Source of the DNA: Clostridia bacterium
GTDB taxonomy: Bacteria > Bacillota > Clostridia > Oscillospirales > Acutalibacteraceae
Reading direction: 5' to 3'
DNA: 64,000 nt
Assembly: GCA_017428525.1 (NCBI GenBank)
Contig: JAFRQQ010000018.1
Location: 62,001-126,000 of the forward strand
Under the pieces are notes generated by a model. It made no database searches and was not told the DNA's origin. It saw nothing but the letters and a program-made list of their open reading frames with translations. This document shows, piece by piece, positions 16,653 through 25,651 of this stretch. Position 1 is the first letter of the stretch. Each line of letters starts with the position of its first letter. Position numbers and translations under genes: made by a program.

Positions 16653-18467
16653 ATGAAGCATCTGAAAACCATACTCTGTCTCCTGCTGTGCCTCGCGCTG
16701 CTGCTCGCCTGCGCTGCCTGCGCCGTGAAAACGCCCGGCGGCGGGCCGACGACGGCAACGACGGAACCGGCAACGGAAGGCGTCACGGAAATCGGCCCCT
16801 ATGACCCGAACGGCAGGCTGACCGTCAGCACCCTGCGCCGGATGCTGCTGGTCGGCGCAGCCGGCGACACGGCGCGTGACGCGGCGGCGCTGGCAGCCGA
16901 GATTTACACCGCCTCGGGGCTGTTCGCCACGCCGCTCGTCACTGAAACGGGCCGGTTTTCCGACAAAGCGGCGGGCGACCTGGTGCTGATCGCCGACGAT
17001 TCGCTCGACGCAGAGGCGTTCTCGACCGTTGTCACCGATTCAATTCTGTATTTGTATTATGCGCCTGACAGCGGACGCGGTCTGCTCTACGGCGCGCAGT
17101 ATCTGCTGCAGCAGATGCTGCAGTCGGCGGACGGCACGCTGGCCTGCGGCGAAGTGAACCGGCAGCCGGAAACCAAAGAGCGCACGATGATGCTCGACTG
17201 CGCGCGCAAGCAATGGAGCGCTGCGTGGGTCAAGAACCTGATCGCGCAGCTCTCCTGGATGGGCTTCAACACGCTGGAGCTGCACATGACCGAGGAGCAG
17301 GGCATGCGCTGCAACATCTGGCGCGACCGCGCAGGCAGTGCCGTGCCCGACTGCAACGGCAACGACTTTTCCTTTCTCTGCGGCTGCACGGCCGTTTCAT
17401 GGAATCCGGATTACGCCGAGGATCCCGACGTCTGCTGGACCCGCGATGATCTTGCTGAGATTCTCACCTGCGCGCAGCGGTTTCAGATCGATGTGATCCC
17501 CGCCATGGATCTCCCCTGCCACTGCCGCAATCTGATCCGGCGCGCCGAAGCCGCTGCCGCTGAGGGGTTCAGTTTCCGTTATCAAGGGGAAACGTATACT
17601 GTCGCTGCGGGCGAAGCGCTCTCTGCCGCAGGATCCGGCGGCAACACGCTCAACATCGCCGCCGAATCTGCGCGCAATCTCAGCTTCGCGGTCGTTGAAG
17701 CCTACGCAGACTTCTTCAGGGACTACGGCTGCGACCGCTTCGGCATCGGCGCGGATGAGGTCACGGGTTCAGACGCCGCCTGGGCAGATTACGCTGCCGC
17801 CGACGGCGGGAACAGCGCGCTCGACGGCTGCATCCGCTACGTCAACGCGCTGTGCGCATTGCTCAAGGGCATGGGCTACACCGTGCGGGCAAATAACGAT
17901 TATCTGTTTTCCGACGCTGCGGCCATTCCGGTCGATCCCGGCCTGCAGGTCTGCTACTGGCAGGCCGCGGACCGCGGCGCCAGCAGCGCGCAGGCGCTGA
18001 TCGACGCGGGGCGGCAGCTGTTCAACTGCGTGGGCAGCTACTGTTACTATGTGCTGCGGCAATCGGGCAGCGGCGTCGACGCGCGCGACGCCGCCTGCGA
18101 CACCTGGGACTTTCACCACGCGACGGCGCAGCGCATTTACGCGGGCTGCGGCGGCGACTGCGGGTTTGACGACTGCCGCTCGCCGGGCGGCTGGCATCCC
18201 GCCCGCCTGTGGGATTACAACAGCCAGCAGCAGACGACGGCCGCAGACGACCGGCTGGCCGGCGCTTACTTCTGCCTTTGGGCGGACTGGGCCGGTCTGG
18301 ACACGGAGGAAAACCTCTTCTTCCGACAGGACGATTACGGCCTGACGCCGCGCATGTGGGCCTCCGCCGCAAAAATGTGGGACCGGGACGCCGACGAAAC
18401 CTGCCCGTGGGAAGCGTTTCAGGCAGACCTGACGCACATTCTGTATTCCCCGCTGATCGAGCGATAA
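16653..18467 (+). CDS. GH20 family glycosidase lipoprotein (beta-N-acetylhexosaminidase-like)
   Basis: A 604-residue lipoprotein. The signal peptide carries Cys residues at 20 and 23 that could serve as the lipidation site. A short Thr/Gly-rich linker and an N-terminal GH20b-like domain (about 60-170) precede the GH20 barrel. The catalytic Asp-Glu pair is in FGIGADEVTG (Asp368, Glu369), where the family uses substrate-assisted catalysis on terminal GlcNAc or GalNAc. Other family features are SWMGFNTLELHMTEEQG (about 201-217) and IDVIPAMDLPCH (about 279-290). It would act outside the membrane on host or bacterial glycans. GGAGGATC precedes the start. The many Cys residues in the barrel are unusual for a secreted enzyme from an anaerobe. 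Confidence 0.85.
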   Translation: MKHLKTILCLLLCLALLLACAACAVKTPGGGPTTATTEPATEGVTEIGPYDPNGRLTVSTLRRMLLVGAAGDTARDAAALAAEIYTASGLFATPLVTETGRFSDKAAGDLVLIADDSLDAEAFSTVVTDSILYLYYAPDSGRGLLYGAQYLLQQMLQSADGTLACGEVNRQPETKERTMMLDCARKQWSAAWVKNLIAQLSWMGFNTLELHMTEEQGMRCNIWRDRAGSAVPDCNGNDFSFLCGCTAVSWNPDYAEDPDVCWTRDDLAEILTCAQRFQIDVIPAMDLPCHCRNLIRRAEAAAAEGFSFRYQGETYTVAAGEALSAAGSGGNTLNIAAESARNLSFAVVEAYADFFRDYGCDRFGIGADEVTGSDAAWADYAAADGGNSALDGCIRYVNALCALLKGMGYTVRANNDYLFSDAAAIPVDPGLQVCYWQAADRGASSAQALIDAGRQLFNCVGSYCYYVLRQSGSGVDARDAACDTWDFHHATAQRIYAGCGGDCGFDDCRSPGGWHPARLWDYNSQQQTTAADDRLAGAYFCLWADWAGLDTEENLFFRQDDYGLTPRMWASAAKMWDRDADETCPWEAFQADLTHILYSPLIER

Positions 18468-18540
18468 GCCCTCGCGTTTGCGGGAATTCCCGATCGGTCG
18501 GTGCTTTCGTCTTCGATCAAGGCATCATAGAAGCAGCAGC

Positions 18541-18566
18541 GCCCCTCTCCGGAAACGGAGAGGGGC
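18541..18566. terminator. strong symmetrical hairpin between convergent genes
   Basis: An 11-bp perfect stem (GCCCCTCTCCG / CGGAGAGGGGC) is closed by a GAAA tetraloop. It sits between the convergent GH20 and acyltransferase genes. Neither side has a good T-run, so it may act as a weak bidirectional terminator or as a 3' stabilising hairpin. Confidence 0.55.
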
Positions 18567-18589
18567 GTTCATTGATCTGTATTCTTAAA

Positions 18590-19591
18590 TCAAAGGCCTG
18601 TCAGGAAGCGCGTGATCCTGAATCTGGACGAAATCTCGCAGATGATATAACAGGCGATGACGCTGAGCAGCACCTGCGGGAACATCCAATAGACGCTGAC
18701 GGAAAACAGTTTGTCAATGACGGCCAGGATGACCACTCTGGTAAAGGAATCAATCAGCATAAACTGATACGAGTAGGACGATAATTTAACAATATAACGA
18801 TTGGGCCTGAAATAACCGAAAACAAGGATCAGGAAAGAGAAGGTTGAAACAACCTGCGCAAACGTCAGCAGATACCGCAGCGGCAAGCCCAGACTCTCTT
18901 TCAGATAATAGCCGAGGATATAGACGGCGACGGAGCCCGCAAACAGCAGGAGTTTCGGGCACCTGTTCCGGATGGAATCAATCTCTTTTTTGTATAATTT
19001 CAAAATGATTCCCAATATAAAGTACGGCAAATACTGAATCGCCGTAATGAACTGGAAGACGGAAAGCGCTTTCGGATTCCAGCCGGCAAGCTCGATGATA
19101 CTATTCACTGCGAATAACAGGAGAAAGGCAACAATCGAAAAGGCTCTGTTTTTTTCAAACCAGATCCATAAGAGCGGCGCGATGCAGAAAAGCACAAAAA
19201 TACAATAGGAAAACCAATACAGATTGCCGAAAACAAACGCATCAATCAGCATGCCCCGATAGCTGTCCGCATGGGCGAATGAATTGGATATGATTAAAGT
19301 ATAGACGATTTTCAGGCTTGAGAAAACCAAAAAAGGGACAATGATTTTTGTGAATTTGTTCAGATAATACTTTTTCAGATCCTGTTTATGGTTCAGGTAG
19401 CCCGAAATCAGAATGAAAATAAAGACGCAGAAATAGATCGGAGATATGATCGCCTCAAACCACGAATGAAACGTGCATCCGTAGTCCCCCTTGAGCTGCG
19501 CGATCGAGTGCCAGATCATAACAAAAACCGCACACGTGAATTTGATATAATCAATTGTATAGTTTCTGGCTTTGGTTTTCCCGCTGCTCAT
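18590..19591 (-). CDS. acyltransferase family membrane protein (acyltransferase 3 type)
   Basis: A 333-residue polytopic membrane protein with about ten hydrophobic helices. The N-terminus YTIDYIKFTCAVFVMIWHS fits the acyltransferase-3 family (WecH/OafA relatives), where a His in helix 1 is important. Such enzymes O-acetylate or succinylate surface glycans. The ATG at 19591 has AGGAGG ten bases upstream and is preferred over 19618. Base composition and codon use are visibly more AT-rich than in flanking genes (many Ile, Lys, Asn, Tyr and Phe codons), which suggests recent transfer. It is last in the minus-strand run that begins with galE. Confidence 0.8.
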   Translation of the reverse strand: MSSGKTKARNYTIDYIKFTCAVFVMIWHSIAQLKGDYGCTFHSWFEAIISPIYFCVFIFILISGYLNHKQDLKKYYLNKFTKIIVPFLVFSSLKIVYTLIISNSFAHADSYRGMLIDAFVFGNLYWFSYCIFVLFCIAPLLWIWFEKNRAFSIVAFLLLFAVNSIIELAGWNPKALSVFQFITAIQYLPYFILGIILKLYKKEIDSIRNRCPKLLLFAGSVAVYILGYYLKESLGLPLRYLLTFAQVVSTFSFLILVFGYFRPNRYIVKLSSYSYQFMLIDSFTRVVILAVIDKLFSVSVYWMFPQVLLSVIACYIICEISSRFRITRFLTGL

Positions 19592-19681
19592 TTCTGCAAG
19601 TCCTCCTGTTCGGCTCATTCCTATGCGAAAACACTGCGCAGCCGCCGTGGTGACAGACGCAATCTTGCCCCGCGTTCCCGT

Positions 19682-19747
19682 TCATTCCCCGATGATCGGG
19701 AGCTCGGGGTGATATTGCTTCAGATAGTCCAGCACCTGCGGGAGCAT
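19682..19747 (-). pseudogene. remnant C-terminus of a second YcxB-like gene
   Basis: Directly after the YcxB-like gene, overlapping its stop by three bases, a 21-codon frame reads MLPQVLDYLKQYHPELPIIGE and stops. It aligns without gaps to the last 21 residues of the intact gene (HVPEILQYL...IIGA), keeping Leu, Tyr-Leu and Ile-Ile-Gly at matching positions. The DNA has diverged. It looks like the tail of a deleted paralogue, or a partial tandem duplication that has decayed. Confidence 0.55.
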
Positions 19748-20226
19748 CACGCGCCGATGATGCGCACGTCCGGCTTGTTTTCACGCAAATACTGCAAAAT
19801 CTCCGGAACATGATTGGGGCTGACCGCAATCAGCGCACCGGTCATCTCGTAGGGAAGGAAGCAGGCGCTTTCCTTGAAAACACGGAAAAACGCGATGCCT
19901 TCCCACTTGATACGGATCGTCTGACCGCTTTCGACCCGCACCTCAACGCCGTCGGAATCCAGTATCAGATCCAGCGATTTTCGGTTGCGCTTGAGCAGGT
20001 TGCACATGCGATACAAACGGATCAGCCGCACAGCCGAAACCAGCAGAAGCACAGCCGCAAAACAAGCTAATACGATCGCCGGGACAAACGTCCGATCCAT
20101 ATACAGGACCCAACCGGCTATGGCAAGCCATATCACGGCAAATACGCACCAGATCCATTCATATAAAAACCAATTGCGCAGCCACCATGTTGACGGGTGC
20201 TTCATCACCTTGCGGCGTTGCATCAC
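19747..20226 (-). CDS. YcxB-like two-helix membrane protein (true start probably 20292)
   Basis: About 159 residues from the GTG at 20226. There are two transmembrane helices (WFLYEWIWCVFAVIWLAIAG and FVPAIVLACFAAVLLLVSAV), then a YcxB-like soluble domain with the pattern GVEVRVESGQTIRIKWEGI, FFRVFKESACFLPYE and a C-terminal PEILQYLREN. The function of the family is unknown. Neither the GTG at 20226 nor the ATG at 20223 has a ribosome-binding site. The frame stays open upstream to an ATT at 20292, which is preceded by AAAGGAGAACCTT. A start there would add 22 residues (ITIHISAQEPRLDAYYREYV...) typical of this family's N-terminus. It follows the small two-helix gene at 20319-20531. Confidence 0.7.
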   Translation of the reverse strand: MMQRRKVMKHPSTWWLRNWFLYEWIWCVFAVIWLAIAGWVLYMDRTFVPAIVLACFAAVLLLVSAVRLIRLYRMCNLLKRNRKSLDLILDSDGVEVRVESGQTIRIKWEGIAFFRVFKESACFLPYEMTGALIAVSPNHVPEILQYLRENKPDVRIIGA

Positions 20227-20318
20227 CAGGTTGACGTATTCCCGATAATAAGCGTCCAGCCGCGGCTCCTGCGCTGAAATATGAATCGTAATAAGGTTCT
20301 CCTTTCCGGCTCACACCG

Positions 20319-20531
20319 TTACCATGTCATGGCCGACGATACGATCAGGCCTGCGATGATCACGCTGAGCAGCGCGAGCACGCCGGCCGTGCAGACCATT
20401 GCGGGCAGAAGCGCCAGCAGCCGTCTGCCGCCGCGCAGCCTGTATCTGCGGATCCGCCATCTGCCGTAGACCCAGGCCGGCAGCGCCAGCGCCGAGAGCA
20501 CGATGAACAGATACAGCGCATACGTAATCAT
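20319..20531 (-). CDS. small two-helix membrane protein
   Basis: A 70-residue protein with two hydrophobic helices (about residues 3-21 and 42-67) joined by a very basic loop (YGRWRIRRYRLRGGRR). No family is recognised. Its ATG overlaps the stop of the upstream phosphodiesterase gene in an ATGA arrangement, which is good evidence for translation by coupling. The loop charge predicts both termini outside and the loop in the cytoplasm. It lies between the phosphodiesterase and YcxB-like genes of the same operon. Confidence 0.65.
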   Translation of the reverse strand: MITYALYLFIVLSALALPAWVYGRWRIRRYRLRGGRRLLALLPAMVCTAGVLALLSVIIAGLIVSSAMTW

Positions 20532-21310
20532 TGCGCCTCCAGCGGCAACGGCGCGCCCTCCCATTCCGCATCCGGCGCAACGCCAAGCACGGCGCAGACC
20601 GTCGGCGCGAGGTCGAGGATGCTGCCGCCCGCGGGCTTGCCCGCAGAAAGCTCTGCATTGCTGCAAAGAATCGGAATCGTCATATCCTCCGGCAGATCGG
20701 AGCCGTGGCTGCGCGCGTGGCCGCCGTGATCCGCCGTCACGATCACCAGATAGTCCTCCGAAAGCCCGTCGCACAGCTGTGCGATGCAGTCCCAGCTGCC
20801 GCGCACGGCGCGCAGGTAGTCCTCGCTCATCCAGCCGTCCTTGTGCCCGGCGGCGTCCGACCAGCCGAGATAGACAAAGGCAAAGTCCGGCGCATCCGCC
20901 GTCAGATAGGCCTTCGCGATCGCGGTCAGGCGCGGATTCGCTTCTTCATAGCCGTACACATGACCGGATACATAGCAGCCGAAGGTCAAAGCGTCCGGCC
21001 GCGATAAATCTTTCAGTTCTTCCCAGTTATAAAACATCGCGCAGGTTTTGCCCGCCGCGCGCAGGGTCTCGCACAGCCCGCGCACCGGCCGCACCTGCGG
21101 CACATAGGTATTGGTCAGAATGCCGTGACGGTCCGGCGTGACGCTGTGAAACAGCGACATGTGGCAGGGCAGCGTCACGGAGGGCATCACCGTCTGCGCC
21201 TGCAGAAAGCAGCGGCCCGTTTCCAGCATCTGCTTTGCGAACGGATGCCCGCAGGCCGTCAGTGCGTCCGGGCGCATCCCGTCCACAAGGATCAGCAGCA
21301 CTTTTTTCAT
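20528..21310 (-). CDS. alkaline phosphatase superfamily phosphodiesterase/pyrophosphatase
   Basis: A 260-residue cytoplasmic enzyme of the type I phosphodiesterase/nucleotide pyrophosphatase family. Metal and nucleophile motifs are present: LILVDGMRPD at the N-terminus (Asp10), TVMPSVTLPCHMSLF with the nucleophilic Thr at about 46, WSDAAGHKDGW at about 150-160 and VTADHGGHARSHG at about 191-203. There is no signal peptide, so it acts inside the cell on phosphodiesters or nucleotide-like substrates that cannot be named. GGGGAGAG precedes the start. It is co-transcribed with the HD-domain gene upstream and overlaps the small membrane protein gene downstream. Confidence 0.88.
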   Translation of the reverse strand: MKKVLLILVDGMRPDALTACGHPFAKQMLETGRCFLQAQTVMPSVTLPCHMSLFHSVTPDRHGILTNTYVPQVRPVRGLCETLRAAGKTCAMFYNWEELKDLSRPDALTFGCYVSGHVYGYEEANPRLTAIAKAYLTADAPDFAFVYLGWSDAAGHKDGWMSEDYLRAVRGSWDCIAQLCDGLSEDYLVIVTADHGGHARSHGSDLPEDMTIPILCSNAELSAGKPAGGSILDLAPTVCAVLGVAPDAEWEGAPLPLEAQ

Positions 21311-21327
21311 TTTTCTCTCTCCCCTGT

Positions 21328-21936
21328 TTATTCTTTCAATAAGCCTTCTTTGACCGCCTGATCGAGGATTTCATTGACCGCAATCCACAGCTGCGGCGAC
21401 CAGGTGCGGATGATCTCGTTGCGTTTGAGGATCGTCGGCTTGTGCACATCGAAGGTTTTCCAGGTGTGCCCGCCGGAGAGATAATTGAGGATCAGCGGCT
21501 GAAAGCGGTCCATGATGTTGGCAAAGCGGCTTTCAGGCGTGTCGCACGCTTCGAATTCCTCCCAGAACGCGCGCAATTCCGCGCCCTGCGTCCCCGGCAG
21601 ACTGCCGAACAGACGCTCGGCCGCCGCCGTTTCCCGCGCGGCCTTATCCTGATAGCCGACGGTATCATAGGCGAAGGTGTCGCCCGCGTAAATTTCGACC
21701 AGATCATGCACGAGCGCAAGCTCCGCCGCTTTCGGAATATCGACCGGCTCGGTCGCGTATTCGCTGAGCACCATCGCCGTGACCGCCATGTGCCAGGAAT
21801 GCTCTGCGTCGTTTTCACGGCGGGAGGCGTCGGCAACCAGATTCTGCCGCAGCACCTGCTTCATGCGGTCGATCAGCGCAAGGAATTCCACCTGCTGCCG
21901 CAGACGGTCATCCGATAAAAAATCAAAGGTTTTCAT
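21328..21936 (-). CDS. HD domain phosphohydrolase, HDDC2/YfbR-like
   Basis: A 202-residue HD-superfamily protein. Metal ligands are seen in NDAEHSWHMAV (about 43-53) and LVHDLVEIYAGDTFAYD (about 75-91), which match the HDDC2/YfbR 5'-deoxynucleotidase subgroup. YfbR removes phosphate from deoxynucleoside monophosphates. The role here is likely nucleotide pool control, but substrate range varies among members. The ribosome-binding site is weak (GGGAAAAG). It lies 23 bases after the UPF0210 gene and 17 before the phosphodiesterase gene. Confidence 0.88.
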   Translation of the reverse strand: MKTFDFLSDDRLRQQVEFLALIDRMKQVLRQNLVADASRRENDAEHSWHMAVTAMVLSEYATEPVDIPKAAELALVHDLVEIYAGDTFAYDTVGYQDKAARETAAAERLFGSLPGTQGAELRAFWEEFEACDTPESRFANIMDRFQPLILNYLSGGHTWKTFDVHKPTILKRNEIIRTWSPQLWIAVNEILDQAVKEGLLKE

Positions 21937-21959
21937 TTTTCTTTTCCCACTGTTCGCTG

Positions 21960-23318
21960 TTAATTCTTCAGACTCTGCATCGGCGCCGGGATGCGGCCGC
22001 CGCGGCCGATAAACTTGGCGGGCGATTCCGTGCGCAGGGGCATCACGGGGCCGCCGCCGAGCAGACCGCCGAAATTCAGCTCCTCGCCGACCTGCTTGCC
22101 GATGGCGGGAATCACGCGCACCGCCGTAGTCTTGCTGTTGACCATGCCGATGGCCGCCTCATCCGCGATGATGGCGGCGATCACCTCGGCGGGGGTATCG
22201 CCGGGAATATTGATCATATCCAGACCGACCGAGCAGACGGCCGTCATCGCTTCGAGCTTTGTGATGCTCAGCGTGCCGGCGCGCGCCGCGTCGATCATGC
22301 CGGCGTCCTCCGTAACGGGAATGAATGCGCCGGACAGGCCGCCCACATGGGAGGAGGCCATGACGCCGCCCTTTTTGACCGCGTCGTTGAGCAGGGCAAG
22401 CGCTGCCGTGGTGCCGTGGCAGCCGCAGCGTTCGAGGCCCATTTCCTCGAGAATATGCGCCACGGAATCGCCGACCGCCGGCGTAGGCGCAAGGGAGAGA
22501 TCCACAATCCCGAAGGGCACGCCCAGACGGCGGGACGCTTCGCTCGCCACGAGCTGACCCATGCGGGTGATTTTGAATGCGGTTTTCTTGACCAGATCGG
22601 CCACGGCCGTCAGATCGCCTTCCGGCAGCTTTGCCAGCGCCGCGCGCACCACGCCCGGACCGGATACGCCGACGTTGATCACGCAGTCCGGCTCGCCCGC
22701 GCCGTGAAACGCACCGGCCATGAAGGGGTTATCCTCCGGCGCGTTGCAGAAGACGACGAGCTTTGCCGGGCCGATGCAGCCGCGGTCCGCCGTGCGCTGT
22801 GCGCATGCAAGCACCACCCGGCCCATCAGCGCCACGGCGTCCATATTGATGCCGGTCTTGGTGGAGCCGATGTTGACGGAAGCGCAGACGTGCTCCGTTG
22901 TGGCAAGCGCCTCGGGGATCGCGGCGATCAGTTCCTTATCGCCGGGGCCGAACCCCTTCTGCACCAGCGCGGAAAAGCCGCCCAGGAAATTCACGCCGCA
23001 ATCGCAGGCGGCGCGCTCAAGCGTATTCGCGAGCTTGACCGCATCCCGGTCGTCGCAGGCGGCGAGAATCATCGCCGCGGGCGTGACGGAGATGCGTTTG
23101 TTGATAATGGGAATTCCGAATTCTTTTTCGATCTGTTCCCCCGTCGCCACGAGATCCTTCGCATACCGCGTGATTTTATCATACACGCGCGCGCACATGT
23201 GATCCACGTCGCTGTGGCAGCAGTCGAGCAGGGAAATGCCCATCGTGATCGTGCGCACATCCAGATGCTCCTGCTGGATCATGGTGATGGTTTCCAGAAT
23301 ATCTCTTGCGTTCAGCAT
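21960..23318 (-). CDS. PFL family protein (UPF0210/DUF711)
   Basis: A 452-residue protein of the UPF0210 family, which is structurally related to pyruvate formate-lyase-type barrels but has no demonstrated activity. Conserved segments include [12 protein letters not shown] (about 22-33), [14 protein letters not shown] (about 148-161), [12 protein letters not shown] and the C-terminal [14 protein letters not shown]. In many Firmicutes and archaea it is encoded beside a small ACT-domain protein of the UPF0237 family, exactly as here, where the ACT gene is 12 bases upstream. The pair is thought to act together, perhaps in an amino-acid-sensing role, but this is inference from neighbourhood. Confidence 0.93.
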   Translation of the reverse strand: MLNARDILETITMIQQEHLDVRTITMGISLLDCCHSDVDHMCARVYDKITRYAKDLVATGEQIEKEFGIPIINKRISVTPAAMILAACDDRDAVKLANTLERAACDCGVNFLGGFSALVQKGFGPGDKELIAAIPEALATTEHVCASVNIGSTKTGINMDAVALMGRVVLACAQRTADRGCIGPAKLVVFCNAPEDNPFMAGAFHGAGEPDCVINVGVSGPGVVRAALAKLPEGDLTAVADLVKKTAFKITRMGQLVASEASRRLGVPFGIVDLSLAPTPAVGDSVAHILEEMGLERCGCHGTTAALALLNDAVKKGGVMASSHVGGLSGAFIPVTEDAGMIDAARAGTLSITKLEAMTAVCSVGLDMINIPGDTPAEVIAAIIADEAAIGMVNSKTTAVRVIPAIGKQVGEELNFGGLLGGGPVMPLRTESPAKFIGRGGRIPAPMQSLKN

Positions 23319-23330
23319 ATCCGCACCCCG

Positions 23331-23600
23331 TCAGATCGTGTGCATGGCGTTGAAAATATCCTCATGCATCGCGTGAATGGACAGGCCCATTTCCGCGCCG
23401 ATGGCGGTGATGGTTTCCGCGAAGGCGGTAAAGGGCACATCCGAATCGGAAATATCCACCATCATGATCATGGCGAACAGATCCTGCAGCACAGACTGCG
23501 TGACCTCGATGACGTTGATATTGTGCTTGGCGCATTCCGTGGAAACCTTCGCGAGAATGCCGACCATATCTTTGCCGATAACCGTTATAACTGCTCTCAT
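23331..23600 (-). CDS. ACT domain protein (UPF0237)
   Basis: An 89-residue single ACT domain: MRAVITVIGKDMVGILAKVS, then NINVIEVTQSVLQDLFAMIMMVDI. ACT domains bind amino acids and regulate partner enzymes. The partner here is almost certainly the UPF0210 protein encoded just downstream, a pairing seen across Firmicutes. GGAGCAAATC precedes the ATG at 23600; longer in-frame readings run into galE and are not supported. It lies 25 bases after galE. Confidence 0.92.
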   Translation of the reverse strand: MRAVITVIGKDMVGILAKVSTECAKHNINVIEVTQSVLQDLFAMIMMVDISDSDVPFTAFAETITAIGAEMGLSIHAMHEDIFNAMHTI

Positions 23601-23625
23601 GATTTGCTCCTGTTTCTTGTATTTA

Positions 23626-24636
23626 TCAATAGCCGTCCGGATTCTGCGACTGCCAGCGCCAGACGTCCTCACACATTTCGTCCAGCCCGCGCTCCGCCGT
23701 CCAGTGCAGCTCCGCGCGCGCTTTGGTCGGGTCGGAATAGCAGATGGCGATATCGCCGGGGCGGCGCGGCGCAAATTCATATTTGACCGGCTTGCCGCAG
23801 GCCTTGGAGAACGCGCGCACCACATCCAGCACGCTGTAGCCCACGCCCGTGCCGAGATTGTAGGTGGTGCAGCTCTGCTCGGCGAGCACCTTTTCGACCG
23901 CCCGGATGTGACCGATGGCAAGATCGACGACGTGGATATAATCGCGCACGCCCGTACCGTCCGGCGTCGGCCAGTCGCTGCCGTTGACGTTCAGATGGTC
24001 GAGCTTGCCGATCGCCACCTGCGCCACATAGGGCACAAGGTTGTTGGGAATGCCCTTGGGGTCCTCGCCGATGCGCCCGCTCTTGTGCGCGCCGATGGGA
24101 TTGAAATAGCGCAGCAGGCACACGCTCCAGCTCGGGTCGGAATCATAGGTGTCGCGCAGGATGCGCTCGATATACAGCTTGGTCGTGCCGTAGGGATTCG
24201 TCGTTTTGCCCTCGGGCATATCCTCACGCAGGGGCGAGGGGTTTTCGCTGCCGTACACCGTGGCAGAGGAGCTGAACACAATCTTTTTGCAGCCGGCCGC
24301 CGCCATCGCCTCAAAGAGCGTGACGCTGCCGCCGATGTTGTTGTCATAGTAGGACAGCGGGTCGCGGATGCTCTCCGGCACGCACTTCAGGCCCGCGAAA
24401 TGGATTACCGCGTCGATACTGTTTTCCGCAAAGATGCGGTCGAGCCCCGCGCGGTCACGGATATCGCATTCGTTAAATTTCACGGTTTTTCCGGTCAGTT
24501 CTTCGATGCGTTTTACACTTTCGCTCTTGCTGTTGCAAAGATTATCGAGTATAATAGTATCATAGCCGGCGTTCAGCAGCTCCACACAGGTATGAGAGCC
24601 GATGTATCCGGCGCCGCCGGTGACTAAAATCGCCAT
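23626..24636 (-). CDS. galE: UDP-glucose 4-epimerase
   Basis: NAD-dependent short-chain dehydrogenase-type epimerase interconverting UDP-glucose and UDP-galactose, feeding galactose use and surface glycan synthesis. It has 336 residues, normal length. TGGAGYIG at 6-13 binds NAD. The catalytic set is Ser (SSSATVYG, about 122-129) with Tyr149 and Lys153 in YGTTK. The C-terminal RRPGDIA segment is typical. GGAGGGTG precedes the ATG at 24636, and a strong promoter lies 30 bases further upstream. It heads the minus-strand run that continues with ACT, UPF0210, HD and phosphodiesterase genes. Confidence 0.96.
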   Translation of the reverse strand: MAILVTGGAGYIGSHTCVELLNAGYDTIILDNLCNSKSESVKRIEELTGKTVKFNECDIRDRAGLDRIFAENSIDAVIHFAGLKCVPESIRDPLSYYDNNIGGSVTLFEAMAAAGCKKIVFSSSATVYGSENPSPLREDMPEGKTTNPYGTTKLYIERILRDTYDSDPSWSVCLLRYFNPIGAHKSGRIGEDPKGIPNNLVPYVAQVAIGKLDHLNVNGSDWPTPDGTGVRDYIHVVDLAIGHIRAVEKVLAEQSCTTYNLGTGVGYSVLDVVRAFSKACGKPVKYEFAPRRPGDIAICYSDPTKARAELHWTAERGLDEMCEDVWRWQSQNPDGY

Positions 24637-24666
24637 GGTGCACCCTCCGCAATTGATATTTTCTTT

Positions 24667-24695
24667 ATTATAATGTTTCGGCGCGAAAAAATCAA
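24667..24695 (-). promoter_or_regulatory. sigma-A promoter of the galE operon
   Basis: On the minus strand, TTGATT (24695-24690) and TATAAT (24672-24667) are separated by 17 bases. Confidence 0.8.
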
Positions 24696-24764
24696 CCTTG
24701 CGCCGCCAATTATTCACATTTTCCGTTCATGTTTTTTTTGACCGCTGCAGAAAAGAGGGAGTTT

Positions 24765-25625
24765 ATGTTTGATCTGACCGATCCCGGCACCGTCCAGGCG
24801 CTGCTGCGCCGCCACGGCTTTCATTTTTCAAAATCACTCGGCCAGAATTTTCTGATCGATCCGGAGGTCTGCCCCGCCATGGCGGCCGCCTGCGGCGCGG
24901 ATGCGCACTGCGGCGCGCTGGAAATCGGCGCGGGCGTCGGCGTGCTGACCGCAGAGCTCGCCAGGGTCGCGGGCAAGGTGGTCAGCCTGGAGCTGGACCG
25001 CAAGCTCCTGCCCGTGCTGGAGGAAACGCTCGCCGACTTTGACAACATCGAAATCGTCAACCGGGATATTCTGAAAACAGATCTGCCCGCGCTGATCGCG
25101 GAGCAGTTCGGCGACATGCCGGTCTGTGTCTGCGCGAATCTCCCCTATTATATCACCTCGCCGGTCGTGATGACGCTGCTCGAGAGCGGCGTGCCCTTCC
25201 GCAGCATCACCGTAATGGTGCAGAAGGAGGCGGGCGAGCGCCTGTGCGCCGCCGTGGGCACGCGCGCAGCCGGCGCGGTCACGGTGGCCGTGCAGTATTA
25301 CGCAAACGCCGAGGTGCTTTTTGAGGTCGGACGCGACAGCTTCCTGCCCGCGCCGAAGGTCGACAGCGCCGTCATCCGCCTGACCCCCCGCGAAGCGCCG
25401 CCGGTGCAGGTGGCGGATGAGAGCGCCTTTTTCTCGCTGGTGCACGCCGTCTTCGGTCAGCGCCGCAAAACGGCGGAAAACGCGCTGAGCGCCGGACTCG
25501 GTCTGCCGAAGAGCGCGGTGGCCGCCGCGCTGGCCGCCTGCGGCTTTGCGCCGACCGTGCGCGCAGAAACCATGACGATGGCGGAACTGGCAAAACTGAG
25601 CGATGCACTGCCGAAAAAGCAATAA
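24765..25625 (+). CDS. rsmA: 16S rRNA (adenine1518-N6/adenine1519-N6)-dimethyltransferase
   Basis: KsgA/RsmA enzyme that dimethylates two adjacent adenines in helix 45 of 16S rRNA using S-adenosylmethionine. At 286 residues it has normal length. The N-terminal FSKSLGQNFLID is diagnostic. The SAM-binding motif I is EIGAGVGVLT (about 55-64), and the catalytic motif IV is NLPYYITS (about 126-133). A C-terminal helical domain follows. The ATG at 24765 is preferred over 24729 because GGGAG precedes it and the protein then begins as in homologues. It is divergent from galE. Confidence 0.96.
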   Translation: MFDLTDPGTVQALLRRHGFHFSKSLGQNFLIDPEVCPAMAAACGADAHCGALEIGAGVGVLTAELARVAGKVVSLELDRKLLPVLEETLADFDNIEIVNRDILKTDLPALIAEQFGDMPVCVCANLPYYITSPVVMTLLESGVPFRSITVMVQKEAGERLCAAVGTRAAGAVTVAVQYYANAEVLFEVGRDSFLPAPKVDSAVIRLTPREAPPVQVADESAFFSLVHAVFGQRRKTAENALSAGLGLPKSAVAAALAACGFAPTVRAETMTMAELAKLSDALPKKQ

Positions 25626-25651
25626 AAGATGAAGAATTTGTAAAGAAACGC

